A stretch of DNA of 64,000 bases, from contig NZ_JACOPW010000002.1 of assembly GCF_015461845.1 (NCBI RefSeq), positions 248,001-312,000 on the forward strand. The letters are read 5' to 3'. Origin of the DNA: Pseudomonas mucoides (lineage in GTDB: Bacteria; Pseudomonadota; Gammaproteobacteria; Pseudomonadales; Pseudomonadaceae). How positions within the stretch are numbered: the first letter of the stretch is position 1; each line of letters begins with the position of its first letter. Both the position numbers and the translations under genes were made by a program. A model generated the notes under the pieces. The model was not told the DNA's origin and searched no databases. It worked only from the letters and a program-made list of their open reading frames with translations. Shown here one piece after another: positions 53,722-61,276 of this stretch.

Positions 53722-56322
53722 TTAGGCTTGAACCACCGGAATGTTCGCGTTCGCAGCAGCTTCACGGAACTCGGCGATCTGGTCGAAGGACAGGTAGCGG
53801 TAGACATCAGCCGCCATGCTGTCGATCTTGCCAGCGTATTCCATGTACTCCTCGACGGTCGGCAGGCGACCCAGGATGGACGCCACGGACGCCAGCTCGG
53901 CCGAAGCCAGGTAGACGTTCGCGCCATCACCCAGACGGTTCGGGAAGTTACGGGTCGACGTCGACACCACAGTCGAATTCGGCTCTACACGTGCCTGGTT
54001 ACCCATGCACAGCGAGCAGCCCGGCATCTCCATGCGCGCGCCGGCCTTGTTATAGATGCCGTAGTAACCTTCTTCGGTCAGCTGGTGTGCGTCCATCTTG
54101 GTCGGCGGCGACAGCCACAGACGGGTTGGCAACTGACCGTCGACCTGCTCCAGCAGCTTACCGGCTGCGCGGAAGTGACCGATGTTGGTCATGCACGAAC
54201 CGATGAACACTTCGTCGATCTTCTGACCTTCAGCGGTCGACAACAGACGGGCGTCGTCCGGGTCGTTCGGTGCGCACAGAATCGGTTGAGTGATCTCAGC
54301 CAGATCGATCTCGATGATTTCGGCGTACTCGGCGTCTTTGTCCGCCACCAGCAGCTCAGGGTTGGCCAGCCAGGCTTCCATCGCTTGAGCACGGCGTTCC
54401 AGGGTGCGTGCATCGCCGTAGCCTTCGCCGATCATCCAGCGCAGCAGGGTGATGTTCGAGGTCAGGTACTCGGCAATGGCCTTTTCCGGGAGCTTGATGG
54501 TGCAGCCGGCAGCCGAACGCTCAGCGGAAGCGTCAGACAGCTCGAACGCTTGCTCGACGGTCAGGTTGTCCAGGCCTTCGATTTCCAGGATGCGGCCGGA
54601 GAAAGCGTTGACCTTGCCTTTCTTTTCCACGGTCAGCAGACCGGCCTTGATGGCGTAGTAAGGGATCGAATGGACCAGGTCTCGCAGGGTGATGCCCGGT
54701 TGCATCTTGCCTTTGAAACGCACCAGAACCGATTCCGGCATGTCCAGCGGCATAACGCCGGTGGCCGCGGCGAACGCGATCAGACCGGAGCCGGCCGGGA
54801 ATGAAATACCGATCGGGAAACGGGTGTGCGAGTCACCACCGGTGCCGACGGTGTCTGGCAGCAGCATGCGGTTCAACCAGCTGTGGATGATGCCGTCGCC
54901 TGGCTTGAGCGATACGCCACCGCGATTGCGCATGAAGTTCGGTAGGGTGTGGTGAGTCGTGACATCGACAGGCTTGGGGTAAGCCGCGGTGTGGCAGAAG
55001 GACTGCATCACCAGATCGGTCGAGAAGCCCAAACACGCCAGGTCTTTCAGTTCGTCACGGGTCATAGGGCCGGTGGTGTCCTGAGAACCCACGGTGGTCA
55101 TCTTCGGTTCGCAGTAGGTGCCAGGACGCACACCGGCTACGCCGCACGCCTTGCCGACCATTTTCTGCGCCAGGGTATAACCCTTGGTGCTTTCTGCCGG
55201 CGCCTCAGGCTTCTTGAACAGATCCGAAGGCGGCAGGCCCAGCTCGGCACGCGCCTTTTCGGTCAGGCCGCGGCCGATGATCAGCGGGATTCGACCGCCG
55301 GCACGGACTTCGTCCAACAGCACCGGGGTCTTCATTTCGAAGGTGGTGATGACGTCGTCAGTGCCGTGCTTGCAGACTTTGCCTGCGTGCGGGTACAGGT
55401 CGATCACATCGCCCATGTGCATGTTGGACACATCAAATTCGATCGGCAGGGCGCCGGCGTCTTCCATGGTGTTGTAGAAGATCGGGGCGATTTTGTTGCC
55501 GAAGCAGAAACCGCCGGCACGCTTGTTCGGCACGAACGGAACGTCGTCGCCGAAGAACCACAGCACCGAGTTGGTCGCGGATTTACGCGACGAACCGGTA
55601 CCCACCACGTCACCGACGTAAGCGATCGGGAAGCCTTGACCGCGCATTTCCTCGATCTGCTTCATCGGACCGGTGACGCCTTGCTCGTCCGGTACGATGC
55701 CGTCGCGGGCCATTTTCAGCATGGCCAGGGCGTGCAACGGGATGTCCGGGCGGGACCAGGCGTCCGGGGCAGGGGACAGGTCGTCGGTGTTGGTTTCGCC
55801 AGTGACCTTGAACACGCGCAGGCTGATCTTGTCGGCCAGAACAGGGCGGTTCTTGAACCACTCGCCGTCAGCCCAGGATTGCAGCACGCCTTGTGCGTGA
55901 ACGTTACCGTTTTTGGCGCGTTCAGCGACATCGTGGAAGGCATCGAACATCAACAGGGTGTGCTTGAGTTCTTCGGCCGCCACGGGTGCCAGTTCGGCGT
56001 CGTCCAGCAGGTTGACCAGGGTCACGATGTTGTAGCCGCCCTGCATGGTGCCGAGCAGTTCTACAGCGCGCTTCTTGTCGATCAGGGGGGATTTGGCTTC
56101 GCCTTTGGCGAGGGCAGACAGGAAGCCGGCCTTGACATAGGCCGCTTCGTCCACGCCAGGTGGAACGCGATGGGTGATCAGGTCAACGAGGAAAGCTTCT
56201 TCGCCAGCCGGAGGATTCTTCAGCAGCTCAACCAGGCCTGCCGTTTGTTCGGCATTCAGCGCCAAGGGTGGAAGCCCTTGCTCGGCACGTGCTTGTAATT
56301 GTTGTACGTAGGTCTCAAGCAC
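53722..56322 (-). CDS. acnB: Bifunctional aconitate hydratase 2 / 2-methylisocitrate dehydratase
   Basis: An 866-residue TCA-cycle enzyme. Domain order is AcnB type: HEAT-like domain first (residues 1-160), then the swivelling domain and the catalytic domain with the 4Fe-4S ligand cysteines, seen in GSCMTN and CSLCMGNQ. It starts at GTG 56322 with AGGAG eight bases upstream. Under iron shortage AcnB also binds RNA. It is monocistronic, with a terminator downstream. Confidence 0.97.
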   Translation of the reverse strand: MLETYVQQLQARAEQGLPPLALNAEQTAGLVELLKNPPAGEEAFLVDLITHRVPPGVDEAAYVKAGFLSALAKGEAKSPLIDKKRAVELLGTMQGGYNIVTLVNLLDDAELAPVAAEELKHTLLMFDAFHDVAERAKNGNVHAQGVLQSWADGEWFKNRPVLADKISLRVFKVTGETNTDDLSPAPDAWSRPDIPLHALAMLKMARDGIVPDEQGVTGPMKQIEEMRGQGFPIAYVGDVVGTGSSRKSATNSVLWFFGDDVPFVPNKRAGGFCFGNKIAPIFYNTMEDAGALPIEFDVSNMHMGDVIDLYPHAGKVCKHGTDDVITTFEMKTPVLLDEVRAGGRIPLIIGRGLTEKARAELGLPPSDLFKKPEAPAESTKGYTLAQKMVGKACGVAGVRPGTYCEPKMTTVGSQDTTGPMTRDELKDLACLGFSTDLVMQSFCHTAAYPKPVDVTTHHTLPNFMRNRGGVSLKPGDGIIHSWLNRMLLPDTVGTGGDSHTRFPIGISFPAGSGLIAFAAATGVMPLDMPESVLVRFKGKMQPGITLRDLVHSIPYYAIKAGLLTVEKKGKVNAFSGRILEIEGLDNLTVEQAFELSDASAERSAAGCTIKLPEKAIAEYLTSNITLLRWMIGEGYGDARTLERRAQAMEAWLANPELLVADKDAEYAEIIEIDLAEITQPILCAPNDPDDARLLSTAEGQKIDEVFIGSCMTNIGHFRAAGKLLEQVDGQLPTRLWLSPPTKMDAHQLTEEGYYGIYNKAGARMEMPGCSLCMGNQARVEPNSTVVSTSTRNFPNRLGDGANVYLASAELASVASILGRLPTVEEYMEYAGKIDSMAADVYRYLSFDQIAEFREAAANANIPVVQA

Positions 56323-56666
56323 TGGGTTTCTCCTGTCATACCGCGTGTTGGGCGAAAAGCCGCCCGGGTTGTGTCCGAAAAAATAAAAGTAGGAGCCGTT
56401 GCTCAGCGATCGAGGGTGACCACCGTAACCACTGGAGCAACGGCTCCTACAAAAGCTGTTCTGAGCTAGCTTCGATGCCGATTGTCGACACTATCTCGTT
56501 ATCTAGGCGGAATATAATGATTTATGCGGGGCGCATCAACAGTATTGTCGACACATTTGAGGCGTCACTTAAATGCATGCGATGTGCGGTCGCCTGATCA
56601 AGCGAGCAAGATCATGGTCCCAGAGCGGTTGGAGCGACAGATGCAGACCGGATATCGCCAGAGCCT
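56323..56666. other. 344-base gap: hairpin and two TGTCGACA sites
   Basis: The region holds a 16-bp inverted repeat (56389-56450), then two copies of ATTGTCGACAC at 56481-56491 and 56544-56554. A TATAAT-like box lies at 56513-56518. No coding frame with a ribosome site was found on either strand. Confidence 0.6.
56389..56450. repeat. 16-bp inverted repeat
   Basis: GTAGGAGCCGTTGCTC and GAGCAACGGCTCCTAC are perfect inverted arms around a 30-base loop that itself contains GGTGACCACC. It is REP-like. Confidence 0.75.
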
Positions 56667-57323
56667 TCAGCTGACCGGCTCGGCCGTACAGTTCATTTCT
56701 CCAGAGCCCGGTTTCTGGAAAAACACCCCGTTTTCGTTTTGCCGAAAGCTGTAGTTCCCCAAGACATCCTTGCCGGTGTATTGAGTTCCTGAATAGCTTT
56801 GCACCTGGATGAGGGTGACCGAGGTGTTCGCCCATTTCAGGTACACGACACCCGGCTGCGTATTAAAGAAAGTCGCGGCAACCGGCACGTTAAACCCGGC
56901 GCAACGAAACACCTGAGGGCCTTCGGTCAGCCGGTCTGGATCCTTGGTTCGCACAATGGCCGAGCCTTGACGCAGCTGGTAGGCACGCTGGGCATAACTG
57001 CGGATCGTGCATGCCTTGCCCTCGGACCCGGCGCCACACTGGTTGCGGGCGTCGATCCAGAACTGCTGGTCGATGATGACTTTGTCGGGAGGCGGTACGG
57101 AGTGTTCATCCGTAAGCGCCAGGCGATAGAGACGCGTCAGTTCAACGTCCATCTGTGCCAGTTGTGGATCGCGGCAAATGAGTTTTTCTACGGGGGCTCT
57201 GGCGCTGGCACAGTCGAAGCTGGTCTTGTAGGTTCGCGAAGGTGATGCGGCATTGGCGCAAGAGAATGTCGCCGCGCTGATGCTGGCGAGCAGGCAGGTG
57301 AAAAGGGCCGTGAGCGTTTTCAT
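56667..57323 (-). CDS. LprI-MliC fusion, putative lysozyme-inhibitor lipoprotein-like protein
   Basis: A 218-residue secreted protein. The signal peptide of about 25 residues ends at ANA-ASP; there is no lipobox. Residues 30-110 are a LprI (DUF1311) domain with SFDCASARAPVEKLICRDPQLA and a second cysteine pair in CGAGSEGKAC. Residues 130-218 look like MliC (C-type lysozyme inhibitor): FRCAGFNVPVAATFF, VYLKWANTSVTLI and a final cysteine (GEMNCTAE). Both families inhibit lysozyme in the periplasm, so one protein may carry two inhibitor domains. ATG 57323 follows GAGTGACGTC. Confidence 0.85.
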   Translation of the reverse strand: MKTLTALFTCLLASISAATFSCANAASPSRTYKTSFDCASARAPVEKLICRDPQLAQMDVELTRLYRLALTDEHSVPPPDKVIIDQQFWIDARNQCGAGSEGKACTIRSYAQRAYQLRQGSAIVRTKDPDRLTEGPQVFRCAGFNVPVAATFFNTQPGVVYLKWANTSVTLIQVQSYSGTQYTGKDVLGNYSFRQNENGVFFQKPGSGEMNCTAEPVS

Positions 57324-57666
57324 GTTGACGTCACTCAGATCATTTTCCGTAGGGGACTATAACCCCAAGCGAAGGAAGTTCCACCCAGACACATCGTCTG
57401 GGCGATGTTCTTTTTTCGAATCCGCCCTCGGGACTGAATGAGTCCGCTTCAATACCCCAAACAACCGCAGCGTTTCAAACAGCTGCTGGTCTTCTTTCTT
57501 CCAGTAAGGTCAGGGCTATCCAGGACGTGATCCCGACGCAGAAACTAAGTTAGAGTGCTCATCAACGCCTGTTAACAAGGCCCTCCACTCGATTCGTGTC
57601 GTCACGCCAAGCGTTTCCTGCGCACGAATCAGGCAAAAAAAACCGTATATCAATCGATACTCAACA
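57324..57666. other. 343-base gap before the kinase gene; carries one copy of a direct repeat
   Basis: It contains GTTCCACCCAGACACATC at 57378-57395, inside a hairpin (CCCAGAC-acatc-GTCTGGG, 57384-57402). The rest has no supported coding frame, and base composition falls towards the kinase. Confidence 0.6.
57378..57395 (+). repeat. Direct repeat, left copy
   Basis: GTTCCACCCAGACACATC. The right copy at 58358-58375 differs at one base, and both flank the kinase gene about 980 bases apart. Confidence 0.8.
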
Positions 57667-58317
57667 ATGAATCGTCCGCTGTTTGTTTCTCTAGATGGGC
57701 CCAAGGGAACTGGCAAAACCACACTGTTGGAAGCCGTTACGAAAGCACTGAGGGCCGACAACAAAAAGGTGATCCGGCTTTCCGAGCAAAAAAGCGATCC
57801 CTATCGGGGTGAAACAATGGCCCTGGTAAACAAGCTCGTCAGAAATCCCACCCGCGACTTGGAGTTGGAGGTTTGTGAGCGCCTTGCTGATAGCCGTATC
57901 TGGATTTCGCAGCACGTTCTGGCCAAACAGCCAACGGACAGCATCATCTTGATCGATCGCTGGTACCCATCTGATGCCGCGTTTCGCCGGACAATCCCGT
58001 TTGCAGAGATTCTGCAGTTGAACATTGATCGAAACGTGCAAGTGCCAGACCTGCATGTCGGGGTTGTCACCAACCCTGAAATTTCGTGGGCAAGGGCAGC
58101 AGCACGACGGCGTGGGCTGAGCAGTACGGTGATCCATAAGCTGGAAGAACATGTCGCGTGTACTGAGGCGTTCGAGCAAGCGATTGCAGATCACGGCTGG
58201 GTTTTATGCCGTAATGAAGGAACGATCGAAGAGGCAACGATGCAGGTGGTTTCTGAGATCTATAAAGTACTTCGGTGTCACGTAGGCGAAGTTCGTTGCC
58301 AGGGTTTGTGTTCATGA
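57667..58317 (+). CDS. Thymidylate-kinase-like P-loop protein, probably acquired
   Basis: A 216-residue protein. The Walker A is SLDGPKGTGKTTLL at residues 7-20, and DRWYPSD near residue 98 matches the DRY/DRW element of dTMP kinases. The LID-like ARAAARRRGL segment follows near residue 140. It is a paralogue in character, as tmk should be elsewhere in the genome. GC is near 53 percent in a sampled stretch, below the adjacent genes. It is flanked by direct repeats (57378-57395 and 58358-58375). A nucleoside or other monophosphate kinase role is likely but the substrate is unknown. Confidence 0.72.
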   Translation: MNRPLFVSLDGPKGTGKTTLLEAVTKALRADNKKVIRLSEQKSDPYRGETMALVNKLVRNPTRDLELEVCERLADSRIWISQHVLAKQPTDSIILIDRWYPSDAAFRRTIPFAEILQLNIDRNVQVPDLHVGVVTNPEISWARAAARRRGLSSTVIHKLEEHVACTEAFEQAIADHGWVLCRNEGTIEEATMQVVSEIYKVLRCHVGEVRCQGLCS

Positions 58318-58357
58318 GCTTGGTATTTCATGAATACAAGAGAAGACCTCGGTAGAG

Positions 58358-58375
58358 GTTCCACTCAGACACATC
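58358..58375 (+). repeat. Direct repeat, right copy
   Basis: GTTCCACTCAGACACATC, one mismatch to 57378-57395. Beyond it, TGGGCCATGTC resembles the TGGGCGATGTTC after the left copy. Confidence 0.8.
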
Positions 58376-58605
58376 ATTGAACAAGTGGGCCATGTCATAT
58401 GTTCATAGGCAGGCCGTTACCATGTTCTGCGGCACGTCCGAAGGCTAATGGCATGGAAATGTTCATCGGTTCAAGTTCATGGAAACCGGGCAGCAGCCTG
58501 CGAACTGTGCGGCTCAGCAGAACATCGAAACGGCCGTACACCCCAACCATTTACCCGTGCCCGAGTCACTTGGATTTGCGCGCCGGGCACAACGTGATCC
58601 TGTAG

Positions 58606-58700
58606 TTTCTCGAAAGCCTGCGGGCGGCCGGTGTCAACCATGTGGCTTTGAATTTCCAGTACAGCGAACGCGATGCCGTACAGGAGGTGGAGAATTGGTC
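58606..58700 (+). pseudogene. Possible remnant of a luciferase-like monooxygenase gene
   Basis: The frame directly after a TAG reads FLESLRAAGVNHVALNFQYSERDA, which resembles the C-terminal end of LLM-class flavin oxidoreductases (AGVNHVALNLRF). No upstream open frame of this family is visible. It is short, so similarity by chance is possible. Confidence 0.4.
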
Positions 58701-58902
58701 GAGAAATTGCCGCGAGTCGAGAAAGCGAAGTCAGCCAAACGGCGGCAATCTGATACTGTTTTTTATGTTGGATCTGAGCCTTTTATTAGTTAGCCGGTGC
58801 TCTATAGAGTGCGCGTCCGACGCACTAGTGGACAGTGATCGGCCGCCCACTGTTTCAGGCTCTCTGAAGACCGGACGACCTCGAGAGTCTTCAGGAAACA
58901 CC

Positions 58903-61113
58903 ATGAATACTCGTCCAAGCTTTCACAGCAAGACCTTCCCCGAGTCGCAACGTGACATTCTCGGCATGATCGCGACCGATCATCACCTGGGCGACATACT
59001 CTGCGCCATCTGCCAGATGCTTGACGATCAGGCCCCCGAAACCTTCTGCTCTATCCTGCTCACTGATGCCGAGGGCAAGCACTTGCTGAGCGGCGCGGCG
59101 CCCAGCCTGCCGGTCGAATATAGTGACGCGATTCATGGAATGGCCATTGGTCCACACGAAGGAACCTGCGGCACCGCAGCGTTCCGGCGCGAGCTTGTGG
59201 TCACCGAAGACATCGCCCGAGATCCAAACTGGGAGCGTTTTCGCGGCCTGGCGCTGGGGCATAACCTGCGTTCCTGCTGGTCGGTGCCGTTGCTCTCCCA
59301 TCAAGGAAGCGTGTTGGGCACATTTGCCCTGTACCAGAACCGCGCCCATTCGCCGGACGAGGCGCAGATTCAACAACTGGCCTGTGCGGCCCAATTGGCA
59401 GTCATCGCGATCCGCCATGAGCGCGACGGCCAACGTCTGGAGGAAAGCGAACAACGGTTTCGTTCATTGTTCACCTACAACCCCAACCCGGTGTTCGCCC
59501 TCGATCTGGCCGGCAACATCCAGAGTGTGAATCCGGCGGGCCTGAAGCTGAAACCGCACACTGCGAGCGATTTCATTGGTCATCATTTTTCCCATCTGGT
59601 ACTCGAAGAAGACCTGGAACGGGTTAGTCAGCATTTTTCCGCAGCCCGCGCTGGAGAACCTCAGCGTTTCGAGGCGCGGGTTCTCGATGAGAGTCAAAAA
59701 CTGCTGACCATGGACATCTCTAACCTGCCGATTATGGTCAACGGAGAAATCGTCGGGGTATTTGGCATTGCCCGGGACATCAGCGAGCAAAAGCATTTCG
59801 AGCGCCAATTGAGTTTCAACGCCAGCCATGACCGCCTGACCGGTTTGCTTAACCGTGTTTCGCTTGAAGACCGGCTTATGCTGGATTGTCACATCAGTCG
59901 TCGGCGCAAGCGTCGTCTGGCGGTGATGTGCATTGATCTGGATGGATTCAAATCCATCAACGATTCGATCGGGCATTACTTCGGCGATCAGGTGCTGATT
60001 GAGGTGGCGCAGCGTATGACCCGGCAGGTTCGCCCCGGTGACACCATCGTGCGCATGGGCGGTGACGAATTTATCGTTCTGCTGCCGGACCTGCTTCGTG
60101 ATGAGGACGTTGTACCGGTGGCCGAGCGATTGATGGCCAGCATTGCCAGACCCTACTGCATCCAGGGCATTGACCTGCATGTGAGTGCAAGTATCGGCAT
60201 CACCCTGAGCGATGGTCACATCGAGCAGCCGATGCAGCTGATCCAGCAGGCTGACATGGCCATGTACAAAGCCAAGCAGCAAGGGCGCAACAACTTTCAG
60301 TGGTACACCAGCGATCTTAATCAGCGGGTTTGCGAGCATGCGAGCCTGCGCAATGACCTGCAGAAGGCTATCGAAACTCAGTCGTTCAAGCTGCATTATC
60401 AACCGCAGATAGACGCGCGCACGGGTCGGGTGGTCGGGATCGAAGCGTTGCTGCGCTGGGAGCATCCGGAAAAAGGATTTATCTCACCCGCGGTGTTTGT
60501 GCCGGTGGCAGAGGACAGTGGTCAGATCATCCCGCTGAGCCTTTGGGTACTTGATACGGCCTGCGCGCAGCTGCGCCAGCTAGGCGAGCAGGGCATCACG
60601 GGCATCTCGATGGCCGTGAATATTTCGCCGATGCATTTTCAGCGTGGCCAGTTCGTCCAGTGTGTTCAAGCCACCCTGGATAAACATGGTCTGCGTGGTG
60701 AGCAGCTGGAGCTGGAGATCACCGAGTCGCTTCTGTTGCATAACGCTGAACAGGCAATCGACACGTTGCACCGGCTCAAGGCGTTGGGGGTGCGCATTGC
60801 GCTCGATGATTTCGGCACCGGTTTTTCCAGCCTCAGCTACCTCAAGCGTTTGCCCATCGACAAGATCAAGATTGACCGCTCGTTCATCCAGGAAATCGCC
60901 ACCGACCATCACGACGCAGCGATCACTCAAGGCATTATTTCCATGGCTCATCACCTCGGCCTGACGGTGGTCGCCGAAGGCGTGGAAACGGCGTCCCAGG
61001 TGGATTTCCTGAAGGGCAGCCGCTGCGATATTTTTCAGGGGTATTACTTCGCCAAACCGATGCCCTGTGCAGAAATCGAAGCTTTCCTGAGCCATCCAGC
61101 GTCCCATCCCTGA
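58903..61113 (+). CDS. GAF-PAS-GGDEF-EAL bifunctional cyclic-di-GMP enzyme candidate
   Basis: A 736-residue cytoplasmic signalling protein. The GAF domain covers about 25-175 (FCSILLTDAEGKHLLSGAAPSLP), PAS about 185-300, GGDEF about 305-475 and EAL about 490-735. The cyclase motif GGDEF is intact at 386-390 and an RxxD inhibitory site (RPGD) stands five residues before it. The EAL motif begins at Glu514 in EALLRWEHP. Both activities could be real, or one may be regulatory. ATG 58903 with AGGAAACACC is chosen because upstream in-frame sequence is the remnant described at 58606. Confidence 0.92.
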   Translation: MNTRPSFHSKTFPESQRDILGMIATDHHLGDILCAICQMLDDQAPETFCSILLTDAEGKHLLSGAAPSLPVEYSDAIHGMAIGPHEGTCGTAAFRRELVVTEDIARDPNWERFRGLALGHNLRSCWSVPLLSHQGSVLGTFALYQNRAHSPDEAQIQQLACAAQLAVIAIRHERDGQRLEESEQRFRSLFTYNPNPVFALDLAGNIQSVNPAGLKLKPHTASDFIGHHFSHLVLEEDLERVSQHFSAARAGEPQRFEARVLDESQKLLTMDISNLPIMVNGEIVGVFGIARDISEQKHFERQLSFNASHDRLTGLLNRVSLEDRLMLDCHISRRRKRRLAVMCIDLDGFKSINDSIGHYFGDQVLIEVAQRMTRQVRPGDTIVRMGGDEFIVLLPDLLRDEDVVPVAERLMASIARPYCIQGIDLHVSASIGITLSDGHIEQPMQLIQQADMAMYKAKQQGRNNFQWYTSDLNQRVCEHASLRNDLQKAIETQSFKLHYQPQIDARTGRVVGIEALLRWEHPEKGFISPAVFVPVAEDSGQIIPLSLWVLDTACAQLRQLGEQGITGISMAVNISPMHFQRGQFVQCVQATLDKHGLRGEQLELEITESLLLHNAEQAIDTLHRLKALGVRIALDDFGTGFSSLSYLKRLPIDKIKIDRSFIQEIATDHHDAAITQGIISMAHHLGLTVVAEGVETASQVDFLKGSRCDIFQGYYFAKPMPCAEIEAFLSHPASHP

Positions 61114-61276
61114 CCGGCCATTCTGTCGGGTCCCAGTCCTGAAAATCAGACGCTAAGGCAAATTTCCAGACCCCAGCGCAGAACTCCCTGTCCTCAGGCA
61201 AGGCGCTCCCCGCGCCTTTCTCACACACTCGGCTCTAACGCTATCGCGCTGCACAACAACAAGAGCCGCGAAAAAA

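Larger units (their letters stand above)
58318..58902. other. 585-base gap with a flavin-monooxygenase remnant and a repeat copy
   Basis: It contains the right direct repeat (58358-58375), then a stretch that reads as a degraded gene (see the next entry), then the leader of the GGDEF-EAL gene with CAGGAAACACC before ATG 58903. No intact gene is present. Confidence 0.6.

Noticed and set aside
54949-56298. 449-codon plus-strand open frame
   Set aside because: It lies antisense to acnB, has no ribosome site or family motif, and acnB is certain.
58642-58902. N-terminal extension of the GGDEF-EAL gene to 58642
   Set aside because: Upstream in-frame residues resemble a degraded monooxygenase end; CAGGAAACACC before ATG 58903 is a good ribosome site.
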